Below are positions 1 to 14,200 of a DNA stretch of 64,000 nt, piece after piece. The DNA comes from Myxocyprinus asiaticus (taxonomy: Eukaryota; Chordata; Actinopteri; Cypriniformes; Catostomidae), in contig NC_059365.1 of the NCBI RefSeq assembly GCF_019703515.2, forward strand, positions 39,074,001-39,138,000. The letters are read 5' to 3'. The notes beneath the pieces are model-generated. The model ran no database searches. It saw only the letters and a program-made list of their open reading frames with translations, and had not been told where the DNA came from. Each line of letters begins with the position of its first letter. Position 1 is the first letter of the stretch. The translations under genes and the position numbers were made by a program.

Positions 1-1190
1 GGCTCCCGAGGGCCCGCACAAGGGACGTGCGCGAGGACGGGATATAGAGCACGGAGAATTGAGGATACTTTGTTGCCGGCTCGAGCCTAACGTCTCTCCT
101 CTACCTGTACAGTACTGCAGATAACGCTCAGCATAGATTATGATGAGAGGGATGCTATGTATCGCTGCCGTTTATCCCTGCCAGGCATGAGTGCTGTTCA
201 TCACCTAGGCTGAGTCCACGCTGACACAGCGCATGTTGAGATTGATTGTGTTCATTGCGATCATAACACTGGAAACGCTTCACTCTCAGCTTAATTTTTG
301 AGGAAGATTTGTTGCCGGCTTGAGCCTTGCGTCTCTCCTCTTCTCCATGCCCGTGACGAATTGCGGCTCGCTCCGGTGTGCTGCTATCGTTCACGTTTGG
401 CAGTGGTGAAGATAACAGGGATATTTTGTTGCTGGGCTTTCATTAATGAGACATGTACATGCTCAGGTGAGAAGCATACCATAATTTTCCCCCAGCGGGC
501 AGGAAAACGGGACAAGTGGTCTCTGAGACTGAGTTGCTTGAAGTTTCTCACTTGAGCCTCAAAAATAAGATGAATGGCCGGTGCCATATTTTCCAGAGCT
601 GCATGAGCAGCGTATAATGATTTAAAGCTTATAATGGAACGAGATTGTGATATCTTCTCTGTAACACAGGATGGTTCACCTTGTTTTTACTGTAACGACA
701 TGCCAGGAGACTGCCGTGTTGCAACACAGAGAATTTAGGCACCTTCATGTCGCCTAGTAGCCCTCTCGCTTTCCCTGTTGTAGAGAGCCAGGAACGAGTT
801 TGTGGCTGGACACAGGTCATTTTGATGCCTGTTTTTACTGTTGTTGACGCCATGCCAGAAGACTGCCATGAAGCAACAAGGTAATTTTAGGTGCCTACAT
901 GTCGCCTAGTAGCCCACTCGCATTCCCCAATTGGGTGCTGATCACAAAAGCTGGTTTTACAGCTGCTACTTCCTATGGCAAGCTGCATCCTATTCTGGAC
1001 TTGAGACACTTGAACCGCACACAAGTCCCAGTTCAAGATTGTCAGTCAGAGACAGATTATGTCTCATGTGCTTCCTTGTGTCAATCGACCTGAAAGACGA
1101 ATACTTCACAATACTTTGGTGCCCAGTCATCAGGTTTACTTCATAGGAATGAAACTCGGAAATCGAAAATGAAACTCGAAAATATGGATT
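1..1190 (+). pseudogene. Decayed DIRS-like retrotransposon (gag and RT remnants)
   Basis: The first 50 bases read in one frame as an APEGPHKG-like peptide, matching the gag of the DIRS-like element at 13,676 (TPEGSHK). At about 940-1,150 a degraded reverse transcriptase remains: an ILDLRHLNR block, then a SIDLKDxYF block, separated by frameshifts. Two internal direct duplications are visible: about 60-115 resembles about 300-355, and about 683-782 resembles about 833-935. No frame is open through the whole stretch, so it is a dead, truncated copy. It lies downstream of the sting1 3' end, on the opposite strand. The window edge cuts the element. Confidence 0.6.
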
Positions 1191-1432
1191 CATCCACTGG
1201 AGTCTTATGGATTACTTTTATGCTGCCTTTATGTACTTTTGGAGCTTCAAAGCTTTGGTACCCATTCACTTGCATTGTATGGACCTACAGAGCTGAAATA
1301 TTCTTCTAAAACTCTTTGATTGTGTTCAGCAGAAGAAAAAAGTCATACACATCTGGGATGGCATGAGGGTGAGTAAATGATGAGATAATGTTTTTTTTTT
1401 TTTTTGTCTTGTTTTTTTGGGTTAACTATCCC
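1190..1432. repeat. Single arm of a palindromic MITE family
   Basis: This is one arm of the repeat that is complete and inverted at 17,124-17,854 and 20,062-20,741. Shared blocks include GGAGTCTTATGGATTAC, the CACTTGCATTGTATGGACC block, CATCTGGGATGGCATGAGGG and a decayed GAACTATCCCT end. The other arm is missing. The family looks like fold-back MITEs that are widespread in cyprinid fish; the exact family name is not certain. Confidence 0.7.
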
Positions 1433-1972
1433 TAACTATCTATAACTATCTATGAAATGGCGCTGTGCTCAAGTATTTATGGTTGCGGTGACGCACATAT
1501 CGGGGACGGAGCATCAAGTGCCTTCTGCCAATAAATTGCCATGATTTTAAAGGGCACAAGTTTACAGTCATAACCAGACCGATTTACTGTGAATAACTTA
1601 GAAATCATTCCTTATTGTGAAGTAGTATAATGATTCAGGTTCAATCTTGCTTCCCAGTGTGATGAATCACTTGTCAGTGATCGACTTTTAAACTTGTGTG
1701 TCTCCTTCTCAAAGTAACTGTTCTGCCACAGGACATGGGAAATAACACAACCAATCATAAGAGAGTTGTTTCCCTGGAAACAACAAGGAACTTTTTCAAT
1801 AATATTTATTGAGAATGAATAGCTCTTCAGAAGATTCAAGGAAACTTTCACAGGAATAAATTCATTCATTCATCAGTGTTCTTAAATTTTATTTTGGGAG
1901 TTTCATGGTGTAAACAGAGAGAAAAAAAAAGGGTGGTGTTGAATAGCTGACAGGAGAATTAACACCAAGAAA
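1433..1972 (-). other. sting1 3' UTR and downstream flank
   Basis: This is non-coding sequence after the sting1 stop. Reverse-strand AATAAA polyadenylation signals are present at 1,893-1,888 and 1,810-1,805, either of which would give a 3' UTR of roughly 0.1-0.2 kb. No conserved structure was recognised in the remaining bases. The MITE arm begins beyond it. Confidence 0.5.
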
Positions 1973-2265
1973 TCAAAATCTCCTAGCGTTATGTTGGTTG
2001 TAATCATCAGTAGTCTCCACTGGCTCTGATCGTAATGATCTAGGGTGGCTGATCATGAGGCTGGGGATGCTGTTCAGTGGTTCTTCTGAAATAGGACCCC
2101 ACACAGCTGCATTATAATCCCTCATCGGACCCTCTTCTGGGACTGGATGAACAACCCTGTCCTGTGGCAGCTCTTGGACTGGATCCATGTGAATTTCTCC
2201 ATTCTGTTGTTTCAGGTGCTGAATGATCTCTTTGGAGAGGTAATGAGGGTCACCTGTGTGTTCAT
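1973..2265 (-). CDS. sting1: sting1 coding exon 6 (C-terminal tail)
   Basis: Acceptor ACCTTGTCTTAG; codon 310 is split, then residues 311-406 and TGA. The end of the ligand-binding domain (YLSKEIIQHLKQQ) is followed by the signalling tail. SLMIS (378-382) fits the pLxIS motif phosphorylated by TBK1 and bound by IRF3. PRSLRSE (384-390) sits where mammals have the TBK1-binding PLPLRT. PVETTD (391-396) fits a TRAF6-type PxExxD site reported for zebrafish STING. Confidence 0.93.
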
Positions 2266-5200
2266 CTAAGACAAGGTGTAAACAAAATCAGCATTATGAA
2301 CATGAGAATTATTGTGGAAAATAACTCAAGAATACGATCAGAATGAAATCACTCATTTCAAAACCACCTTCATGCCTTAAATGTTTTCCTGATGATAACT
2401 TCTGTGACAATGTTTTTGAAGACTTTAAAATACACTGCCAGTCAAAAGTTTGGACACTCTTGACTAAATATTTTTGGTCAATACATAATTCCAGTAATTC
2501 CATTTGTGTTATTTCACAGTTTTGAGGACTTCACTAAAATAATAGCAAAGTCATCAAAATCAGAAAATGACACACTGCAAAATGTTAAATGTAGTAATTA
2601 AAAAGAATTAGTATGTGTCCACTTTGGACTGGTAGTGTTTGAGTAAAAGTGAATATGTGGATCCTTGTTTTGAATCCAATTGCATTGTTTTAAGTTTGAT
2701 GTGATTTATTTACAGGTTGATCTAATTCTCACCATTGAGCAGGACAAGTCGGTAATGATTCCGGCACTCCAGAGAATTTTCCAGAATTTGGCTGAGAGTT
2801 CTGTAGAAAAGCAAGACCTGCTGTTTTCGCTCGCTTTCTCCAAACCCTGCACTGCTCTCGTGGGACATCTTATACAGCGTCTCAAGTGGTGTGGCATATT
2901 CCAAAATACAGTAGTACATCTAGGAATAAAAACACAAGAGAAGGGGTTCTTCTCATTTCTGGAATTGTGCATCCTTGTTTCCTTTCCTTGCGTCCTATCT
3001 CCACTCTCTTAGGAAATGAGGAAAGGATGCAAGAAAAGGAAACGAGGATGGAGGAAACTTTTAAGGAATCTGTTTTTGGAAAATGGGTTACCCAAGACTT
3101 TTTTTTGAAGTGACGCTTACCCAAGCATCACTTCAGAGCTCCGTCTTTGCTCAGTTGCTTTTATTAATTATATATTCATAATAAATCCTAATAATTAAAG
3201 ATGCACTGTGACTGAAATATGTGACAATTATGTTTTATTTGAACTGCAAACGTGAACCATTAATTAAAAATGTTGTTCCAGATGTGGAGGAGGAGAATTT
3301 GTGTGCATCAAGTGTTTCAACAAAAAAGCCTTATGCATAGGATCCACCTGTGCATCCTCACTCAAGCTTCCTCAGAATGCTTCCTCTGTCCTCCATCCTC
3401 GCCTCCTGTGGTGCATTTGAGGAACTGACCCCAACAGTGCCCTCCCACTTTTTCAGTCTTAGTTCAAGAACTATTTTTCACATTCATTTTTCCCAAAGAC
3501 TTTTCATGAAATCCTTCATAAAAGAGTTGTAAGCCATGAACCAAACCAACCAGCTCCGAGGTGAATCACAACACTGCAAAACTTTGATTCGAAGCAAAAA
3601 CTATTTGAAAATCATACAAAAAGACAAAGGTACAATACTTACCGTCTTTCATGAGGGAATGAACTACAATCCCATGAAGAACTGAGAATGAAACAATCAA
3701 AAATGATGGAAATAAATAAAACTACTTATTTTAGGTTGTTGATTTGTATAGAAACAAATTTACATTTATTGCAAAATATTCAGATAAATACAAAAATATA
3801 AATAGTTTGAGGGTGAAGAGACAGTGATCCGATTGCATCCTTCACAGTGCATCATGGGAGTGGCCGGTTGCTACTGGTCTCGTTTTGCAGGCTTTGTTGG
3901 CCACGGTTCTCTGATTGGAAGTCTTTCTCTGCTGGATCATGGGTAATGTAGTTGTTCACCTATTCCGCTATTAAAAACGATTTTTAAACAATTAAGTTGA
4001 AATAACGTGATCTGATGGCTTTAACAGAGGCATATACCATCGATTAACAACCTCAGAGTTCAAGGTAGATCTGTCTTTAAAGGTTTATAAGTTATTGTTT
4101 AAAATCTATTTGTCTATGGCAAGAATGAATGGTATTTTTACTGTTGCACTCTATTGATACAGCCTTCATGATAGTGGAATTGGATCAGTTTCTGGGTCAC
4201 AGGCTTGAGGACTGAGTAGTGAGGAAATGACAATGCATCAATTAGGGTATTGAGAATCACCAAAGATCAATTAATTTAGTTTAGTCAGAGGCAGTACCCT
4301 ATTTGGCCACAAAAAGGTGCTGTTTTGGCATTCAATGTATGGGTTTAGCATCACAACTATGCACACTAATGTTAGATTAAGATTAGCATATCCCAAAGCA
4401 AAGTAGATTGCAGATAGTATTCCAAAGGTGCCTGGGGCCAGATTCACGAAACGTTCTTAAGAAGAAATTTCTTTTAACTTAAGAAAAAAGTCAAGAATAT
4501 TTCGTATTCCCACATAAACTTCTTAAGAATGTTCTTATAATTTTTCTTAAGATTGTTCTTAAGAAAAAATTTAAGAAGCATTCAAATTCTCGAAAAAATT
4601 ATTTTCTTAAATATCATTGTAAATAAAATATTAAAGTTAGGATAACCTCACAGTTGTCTTAAATTCTAAAAGGTAAGATGTTTAATGAATTTACTGGGTT
4701 TTTCATGTTGAGTCTGAAGTCGCAGTGGGCTGTTTACGTAGAAATGTTATTTTAGACCAAAAAAATTTTTTTTTTACTGTTTTGTGTTTAATTTTTTTAA
4801 CAATTTTTTATTGATTCCAATCATAAAACATACAAACACAACATAAAATATGGAATCAATTATTCAAATTAAACCCCTCCCCCCGAACATCTTGAACATC
4901 AACATTCCTGCCAGTCATGACTCCGGCTAGGACCCAACTTTTAAAATATCTATCCCCAATGTTGACAACCGTCCCATCACCCAGGATACAGAGTTTGGGG
5001 CAAAATGAAAATTGAGTGTCCAATACCTCACACATAAAGCTCTGAACCCTCAACCAAAATTCTTGGATTTTAACACATCCCCAAAAAACATGTGTTGTGT
5101 CCCCGTCTTCTGATTGGCACTTCCAGCAGGTGGGTGTGTCTTTAAGACCCAACCTTTACAATCTAGTGGGGGTCCAATAGAATCGATGCAAAATCTTAAA

Positions 5201-8200
5201 TTGCATCAGATGGACCTTTGCATCTCTAGATGTAGACTTGATGCTGTTTACAATCCTAGCCCACACTTCCTCCTCCAATACCAAATTTAAGTCTTTCTCC
5301 CATGATCTCTTGAGAGAAGACAAAGCTCCATCCCCAAACTCTGAATTAACAGGGAGTAATTCACCGATGCCTCATGACCTTTTCCAAAAGCAGTAATCAC
5401 CACTTCCAGAGTATCTGCCACTTTAGGGGGGTGTATACTACTCCCAAAAATAGTACAGAACAGGTGGCACAGCTGTAAATACCTGAAGAACTGAGATCTA
5501 GGAATCTTAAAATGTTGAACCAAATTTTCAAACGATCTCAACACTCCACTCTCATATAGGTCACCGAGTGTTGAAACCCCCCTCACAATCCACTCTGCCC
5601 AACAAAAGGGGACAGCCATCATTTTGGGTTCAGCCATATGCTCAAGGCTACATTTAAATAAATGTCAGAATTAAACACTCTGGACACTTCTGTCCAAACC
5701 GCGTGCAAATGCGAGATAACGGGGTGTGACTTAACTTCTCCGGTTAGTTTAATAGAAAGGCTTTGCAATGGCGAAATAGGGGCAAGGGCTTCCTGTTCAA
5801 TACAAAACCAGGGAGGGGCTCTCTCAGGTGGAAGCGACCAGTGAGCCAAATGTCTGAGACCAAATGCGTAGTAATAAAATCTTGGGTAGGCCTAGCCCAC
5901 CTTTGTCAATCGGCCTATGTAACTTGTCGAAATGTAATCTGGGACGTTTACCATTCCAAATATAGGTCTTTGCTATGCTATCAAATTGCTTGAAGTAAGA
6001 GAGAGGGACATATACAGGGAGAGACTGTAGCAGGTAGTTGAATTTTGGAATACAATTCATTTTAATAACATTAACCTTCCCAATCAAAGATAAATGTAAT
6101 GAAGCCCACAAACTCACATCACTCGAAAAACTTTTTATTAAAGGGTCAGAATGAACTCTAACTAAAATCACACAAATTTGCTGGGAATAAAATGCCCAAG
6201 TACTTAATGCCCTGTTTGGGCCACTGGAAGTGCCCGGTTGAAAAGCCGTTACTGGGCAGTACGCTGTCAGAGCCAAAGCTTCGGATTTAGATCAACTGAC
6301 TCTGTATCTTGAGAATTTAGAGAAGGAATTAATAATCCTGTGTAGGCAAGGCATAGATCTAATGGGGTCAGAGACGAATAATAAAATATCATCTGCGTAT
6401 AGCACCCTGCCGGGTGCCCCTACCCAGAGTAAAATAATCTGAAAATAATCCATTTGTTTGTACCGCCACTACCGGGTGTCTATAAAGTAATTTAATCCAT
6501 CCAATAAAAATATTTCCGAACCCATATATTTCCAAAACCTTAAAAAGATAATCCCATTCTACCATATCAAATGCCTTTTTGGCGTCAAGTGAGATGGCAG
6601 CGACCGGAGTCTGATCATTCACCACTGACCACATGATATTGATAAAACGCCTAATGTTATCAGAAGAGCTGCTGCCCCGAATAAACCCCACATGATCTAT
6701 ATGTATAAGAGATGTCATAACTTTACTTAATCGATTAGCCAAAATTTTGGACAATATTTTAAAGTCTAGCTGGATCAGGGAAATTGGACGGTAATTTGAC
6801 AGTCGCTTTGATCTTTGTCCTTTTTAAGAATCAGACTGATCCGGGCCTATGTCATGGTTGGCGGAAGCTTTTCATTCTTTAATGATTCCTTATAAACTTC
6901 TAACAAATGTGGAGCCAGTTCTGTAGCATAAGAATTAAAAAATTCAGTGGCAAAACCATCTGGCCCCAGAGTCTTGCCTGTAGGTAAGGCCTTAATTACC
7001 TCGTCAAGCTCCTCCAAGGTTTTCTCAGAATTAAGAATTTTTTTTTGCTCAGTCGTCAGTTTAGGGAGATCTAATGGTTCCACAAAGTTTCTAATATCTT
7101 CATCAGTAGACAAAGACGTGAAACTATAAAGATTAAGATAGAATTCTTTAAAAGCATCATTAATATCAAAAGCCGAGGTAAATAATTCACCACTAGCAGT
7201 TTTCACTGAGGGAATGGTAGAAAAAGACTCTCTCTGCTTTATATATCTAGCCAAAAGCTTCCCTTCTTTATCCCCCGACTGTCTTGCCCTGAACAGCCAA
7301 AACTCCACTTTCTGTGACAAAATATTATTATATCTGTATTTCAATCGGGTCAATTCTCTGAGGCCATCAGACGACATTCTGCGCTTCAGCTCTGCCTCGG
7401 CACTTTTAATATTCCCTTCCAACTCCACGAGTTCTCATGCTTTGGATTTTTTTGATGAATGAGGCATACTGTATGATCCGACCCCTAAGAACCGCCTTAA
7501 GTGCCTCCCAAGCCACGCCCACAGAAGATACTGAGGACCAGTTGGTCTCCATATAAACATTGATTTCAGCCTTTAACATTTGTTGGAATTCAGGATTTTG
7601 CAAAAGGTATACAACGCCAACTATATGATTTTACTTTTCTCCATATGTGGCAACACCTCTAAACACACCAGGGTGTGATCTGAGGCTAAGATGTTTCCAA
7701 CTGAGCAATCAACAACAGATGAAATGAGGGACTTAGATGTAAAAAAAAAAATCTATTCTAGAACAAATCTTATGGACTGATGAAATAAATGTATAGTCCC
7801 TACCAGATGGGTTCAAAAGTCTACAAATATCCGTAAGACCAAGATTTTTACACATCCTATGAAGCGTCAATGTTGCTTTAGGGGGCTTACACACTTTTGC
7901 TTCACTATGATCAAGGACTGAGGGTACGTTTAAATGACAACAGTGTACTAAAAACGGAAACGTTTTTCCTTTACATTTTTGAAAAGTTGTCAAAACAATC
8001 CCAGTTCACACAGATCCTCGAAAATGACTAAAAATGCTGTATTATGCATGCCAGGCCAGTATTTGGCGATGTCACTTTGTAAAGAAACACTACGCGCCTG
8101 CGCACATAAGCATTCTTCCACAGAGCTTTGAATACAAACAATAAAGATGGCGATCGCTGGTCGTAGTAGTGATGCAGTAAATCTTCAATTTGCTGGAGAA

Positions 8201-11200
8201 GCGTCAATAAACTCAAAATCTTGAGCAGCACAAACACAGTCCTGTAGTCCGCCATTGTAGTTTTGAGCGTTGTTTTGAAGTACAGCCTACAGACTGAACA
8301 CATAATATGCGTGCGCATGACATCATCATTTTCACAAATTCGCGTTTTTGTATGTTTACATGGAGACGATTATGCCATCATTTTCAAAAACGTGCACTTT
8401 GAAACCAGTTTTCAAAATTTAGAATTTTCAGGCCCCAAAACGCCATTGTCGTGTAAACGAACAGCCAAAACGCATAAAACGTTTTCCGTTTTTAGTTGTC
8501 ATGTAAACGGCCCCTGAGTCCATCAAAAGATTAAAGTCTCATCCCAATTTTATATCATGAGGGGTGCCAGCGGCTTGCAAAATCCCTTCAAGATCTATAA
8601 AAAAGCCCTGATCATCGATGCTAGGTGCATAAATATTAACCAAAATCAACCTTTGCCCCTGAATTTCTACTAAAACAATAATGACTCTTCCTAATTTATC
8701 TTTACTCTGTTTGAGACATTTGAATTGTAGATGTTTACTAATTAATGTAATGACTCCCCTGCTCTTACTCGAGCCAGCATTAAAGAAAACTCACCCCATA
8801 TCTTCCCAAATTTTTCAGCTTCCTGCGGGGAAAGATGCATTTCTTCAAGAAACACTATATCATATTTCTTACATTTAAGAAAAAAAATATCCTTCCTTCT
8901 TTTTATTTGGGTGCCCCAACCCATTCACATTCCACACGGAGAGAGATAATCCACTCATATTAACATTTCACATATTAGAAAAAAATAGATTGTGTGGCAA
9001 AAATAAGACTATAAAGACCACATTCCAACATTAGTACAACAAACAAACCACAAGCTTCCCCCTGAACAAAAAAACAAATCTGAAAAAAGAAATACGTGTG
9101 CATTAACCCCGCGTATGACAGCGCCAACCCGCGTCCATCCCTCTAAACTCAAACAGTCCATGAATGCCTACGAGAGTCCCCGCGACAACTTTGCCGTCGG
9201 ATTGCTCAAGTCCGGTGCTTCTATACAAATTTGTGAGACAGAATTACACAGCAAAAAATTATCTACAAAACAAACTCCAGCCAATAAGCGGAATAAACAA
9301 AAAACGTGTGGATTCATCCATATAACTGCGTTCCTCCACAGAGCAAGCTAGTGGAACCAGCATAAAAAAGGGGCTGTTCAGTTCTTCGGGCAGTCAAACG
9401 AATGTTCAATAAGCCGGCCCATTCGGCCAATAGTTGAGTGCAAGAGATATTCCTCAAAACAAACTCCAGGCCACAGGAGGCATAAGCACCAAAAACGTGC
9501 AGATTAATCCACAAGCTGTCCCAAAGAAATTATATTACACAAAACAAACTCCAGCCGCTATGCGGAACCAGCACAAAAAGAAACAAAGAATTCGCCCAGC
9601 TTCCTTGGGCAGTCGAGTGTATGTCCAGTGAGTCAGGTCCACTAGGCAGCAACATGAAAATCACCAAATGGCTTACTCACTCCAATGTCTTTATGAAGGA
9701 CAATGCTTGCTGTGGGCATGTAAATTCGATGTAACTAGAATGGGAAGAGATGTAACTAGTATGGGAGCAGGACGCACCAGCCGCGGCCTTTTCTCTCTAT
9801 GTTTTTTTCTCTCCACAGAGTATTTAGATTCGGCTGGGGCCATCTAACACTATTATTCACGCTGGGGAAGGAGTTCTTTTCCCTTCCCATTCTTTCAGGG
9901 GGAAAAGAGAGATTAACATGTAGCAAATATGTCATGTGAGTTCACGAGCTGCACACGGAAGAGGTGCGGTGGTAGGTCCTGCCCGAAGGGGAGGAGCTCT
10001 ACAAATACAGCAACCGGAGGCAGAGAGGGCTCTGTCTAAAGGGAGATGCGGGTCGACCGATAGGGAGACCGTACCACGGAAAATACATCACAGGGGGCTA
10101 CAGGAGGTAACTGGCATCTGTGGAGCACCTACCCCAGTACAGGGCATATAGGAATTCCTCCACTGAATTCAGCAGCCACAGGGCTAGGGAGGAAAGACAT
10201 CCAGGGTTCACGAACTCGTGAACTCGCATGGGAGAGAGCGCGCATCTTCACCTCACGGAGGGGAAAGGCGCTGTACGCAAGTGATACACCCAGCCAGCTG
10301 TCCCGCACACTTACTTGTTTGTACCTGACAATACACGGGACGAAACCAGTTCAACCCAGAGATTATAAAATCTTGCGAAGGTATTGGGTGTTGTCCAGCC
10401 CGATACCCTGCAGATGTCTGCTAGAGAGGTGCCATTGGCCAGTGCCCATGAGCATGCCACACTCCTCGTAGAGTGTGCTCGTATTCCCAAAGGGGTGGGC
10501 ACGGCCTGGGCCTGGTATGCCAGCATGATGGCATCCACGATCCAGTGGGCAAGCCTCTGTTTGGAGACAGCATTCCCTTTCCGCTGTCCGCCAAAGCAGA
10601 CAAATAGCTGCTCAGAGTGCCTAAAGCTCTGCGTGCGATCCAAGTAGGTGTGCAAAGCATGCACTGGACACAGCAACGATAAGGCTGGGTCTGCCTCCTC
10701 CTGGGGCAGCGCTTGCAGGCTCACCACCTGATCCCTAAAAGGGGTCGTGGGAACCTTGGGCACATAGCCCGGTCGGGGTCTCAGGACCATGTAACAGTGC
10801 CAGGATCGAACTCCAGGCAGTGGATGCCTGTAGGTCCCCAATCCTCTTGATGGAGGTGAGCGCGGTCAGGAGGGCCATCTTCAAGGAGAGGGCTTTCAGC
10901 TCGACTGACTCTAGAGGCTCAAACGGGGCTCTCCGAAGGCCCAAAAGGACCACGGAGAGATTCCATGAGGGGAAGAGGCGTGGCCTAGGAGGATTCAGCC
11001 TCCTGGCACCTCTCAGGAACCTGATGATCAGGTCGTGCTTCCCTAGGGACTTACCCTCCACTGCATCGTGGTGTGCCACTATGGCAGCCACATACACCTT
11101 CAAGGTGGAGGGGGACAGCCGCCCCTCCAGCCTCTCCTGCAGAAAGGAAAGCACTCACCCGACTGCGCATCTCTGGGGGTCTTCGCCTCGGGAAGAACAC

Positions 11201-14200
11201 CAATTCGCAAACAAACGCCACTTCAGGGCATATAGCTGCCTCATAGAGGGAGCCCTGGCCTGAGTGATCGTGTCTACCACTGCCACTTAGGTAGACCACT
11301 TAGGTTTTCTGCGTCCCTTCCAAGGGCCAGACATGGAGGTTCCAGAGGTCTGGGCGCGGGTGCCAGCAACTCGAGGCAGTTGATATGTTGAATTTTCTGT
11401 TTATACCTATAAATATATAAAAATGTAAGTAATAATTTAAGTTACTCATTTTATCCAATGAATTAGTAAAAATTCACTTTAATGGCGGTATCGGTATTGA
11501 TACCTTTAGCTGTCTTTTAAACCAGCATGCTAGTGTACACCTAAATGTCCCTAAAATTACCTTTAGCTGTCTTTTAAACTAGCATGCTAGTCTACTCATT
11601 AATGTTCCTAAAATTACCTTTTGCTATCTTTTAAACTAGCATGCTAGTCTACTTAATGTTCTTAAAATTACCTTTTGCTATCTTTTAAACTAGCATGCTA
11701 GTCTACTCCTTAATGTTCCTAAAATTACCTTTAGCTATCTTTTAAACTAGCATGCTGGTGTACTTTTAAATGTTCCTTAAATTACCTTTTGCTATCTTTT
11801 AAACTAGCATGCTAGTCTACTCCTTAATGTTCCTAAAATTACCTTTATCTATCTTTTAAACCAGCATGCTAGTGTACTCCTAAATATTCTTAAATTACCT
11901 TTAGCTATCTTTTAAACTAGCATGCTTGTCTACTCCTTAATGTTCCTAAAATTACCTTTCACTATCTTTTAAACTAGCATCTGGTGTACTCCTTAATGTT
12001 CCTAAAATTACCTCTAGCTATCTTTTAAACAAGCATGCTGGTGTACTCCTAAATGTTCCTTAAAATTATATTTCGCTATCTTTTAAACTAGTATGCTGGT
12101 GTACTCATAAATGTTCCTAAAATTACCTTTAGCTATCTTTGAAACTAGCATGCTAGTGTACTTCTATATGTTCATAATATTAACATAGCAGGGTCCCCCT
12201 GCAATACTGTATGTTCTACACCTACTTTCTGTTTAAAAAGGAAATATGCAACACAGAAAGAAAACTGTGCTTATCAAGCCATTTCATGCCCTATTCCCTT
12301 GAAAGTTTTCATTGTGAGAGAGTTGAAGAGTTTAAGGCTCAAAAATAAAGGTCATTCTGAACGTTTAGTCATTTTTGTGGAACTACTGGTTGGAACGACC
12401 CTGCAATGTGGCTGCCATGATTGCTTTCCCTTTGAAGTGCCTTGCAAAGGCATCATTTATGCTGTTTGGAGTGCACAGATGATCTGTAAGTATTGAATTA
12501 ATAATGAAATATAAGGCAATGATTTAGCTAGACGCTAAAACTAACATGTAAACACATACACACAACACAGGGTTCTGTGGTATCAACACACAATTTTATG
12601 ATGTGGTAATATGTCACAATACTGGCATAGAATCTTAATTACCACAAGTATGTACTTTCTCATCACCAAAGAAGAGCAGACTTTTAGTGTGTAGTAGAAG
12701 TATGCAAATTGGGATGAAGTTTAACTCTTCTCTCAGGTAAAGGATTTAATTTATAAATTTTTTGTATCATCAAACTGTTATAAAGAGATTCTAGGTTTCT
12801 AATTAAAATGTGTTTATGCTTATCCATTTTCAATTTATTGATGCTCTCCAGTATCAAAGGACTTAGATAACATTAAATTAGCAGTTGTTACATGAGCAAC
12901 AATACACTGATATTAAATTAAAATCTCTGCTTTGGTGTAGTAAATAACCCACCTCATTGTTCTGGCCACTGATCTTGTAGATGCTGTTCTTGTAGCTGCG
13001 TTTCCTCACCCCAGCTCTGTTCAGCACCAGTTCTGGAAGATTATTGTAAAAGACCACATTAGTGTCCTCCTCCTCAGGTTTGGAAGGGACTGCAGCGTTG
13101 AGATGCAGAAGGATATGGAGGCGAGGAGAACTCAGTCTCTCCCTTGTGGCGATGTATGTGGCGATCTTGTTTTCTAAATCTGCAAGGGAAAATTATGCAA
13201 AAGTGAGAGGGTAAAGATAGGGGAATCTCTCACTGGTTTAACATACAGTTAAAGAAATCATTATATGGCTTAATGAGTGCAGTTCCCTCACAATTCAGTT
13301 CACTCGACTTTGCGTAATGCTGACGACCTAGTTGAAACCCTTCTACAATAACGGCAATTCTAAGATTGGCTATGCTGTTTAAGCCCCACCCTTTTAGGCG
13401 TGAAGCTGTCCGGTATATAAGTGGGCGCGCAAACACCATTCGTCAGAATTTTCTTCCTTCAAGACTGTGAGCATCTCTCTCGTCTAGAAGCCCTCTACAA
13501 CTTTGCAGTCGACATACACGAGTCAGCGGGCTGGATCTTCACAGCAACAAGAAGACTCTCCGCTCCCCTGCAGTGTTCCAGCGAACATTTACTCTGCCTC
13601 GCCGCTTGACACTTCGCTGGTGAACAGGCTGCTTCAGCATCCTGATTCCCCTCAGCGCTTCGGTAGGAGTTTTTAATGACGTCGTTCTGCAAGTGTTCCA
13701 AGCGGCACATCCAGTTGTCAGATGGTCATGAGAGCTGTGGTCATTGCTTGGGCCACGGCCACTCTGAAGCAGCTCTTATGGAGACAGATTGCCCTCACTG
13801 TGAGAGCATGATTCTCAAGATACTTCGCTTTTGGATCAACCTCGTTCTGAGGGACAATTCCACCTCACACGCTCTCCCTCTTGCTTCTTCGGTGACTCCC
13901 GAGGGATCACACAAGGTGGCACGGCGGGGCCGAGAGTGTGAGCTGTATGAATCAGAGGTGGATCTCGTGCTGGCGCAAGCCCCTCGATCTTCTCTTGAAG
14001 CAGCTTCGCCTATATATTGTATGCGTGATGAGCTCCGGTCCTCTGTTGGAGCGCAGGACCTCGTTATGTTTGGTGGTTCTGACCTTGAAGATGATGAAGA
14101 TTTCCCTCATATCATCAGAGACTGTAAAATGTCCACGTAGGATGTTGTCCCTCTGTCTCGAGTGATTCCTTCCTAAAATGTTAAGTACTGTGCACAACCA

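Larger units (their letters stand above)
4784..9724 (-). mobile_element. L1-like LINE, copy 1 (5'-truncated, decayed), in sting1 intron 4
   Basis: It reads on the minus strand. The 3' end lies at about 4,784-4,800 in a T-rich tract (A-rich on the element strand); endonuclease remnants reach about 8,950 and the ORF1/ORF2 spacer reaches 9,724. It parallels copy 2 (41,348-48,995) almost block for block. At 9,724 the homology stops within the GCTTGCTGTGGGCATGTAAAT word and DIRS sequence begins, so its 5' end (ORF1) is lost. It carries a 591-bp foreign insertion at 7,923-8,513. It has the same orientation as sting1, so its A-rich 3' end is read in sting1 pre-mRNA. Confidence 0.85.

Noticed and set aside
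2722..2919. Independent small gene starting MYYCILEYATP
   Set aside because: It is sting1 exon 5; the ATG is internal, directly after a splice acceptor.
12299..12496. 65-codon ORF in sting1 intron 4
   Set aside because: No domain, no splice context, plus strand within the intron.
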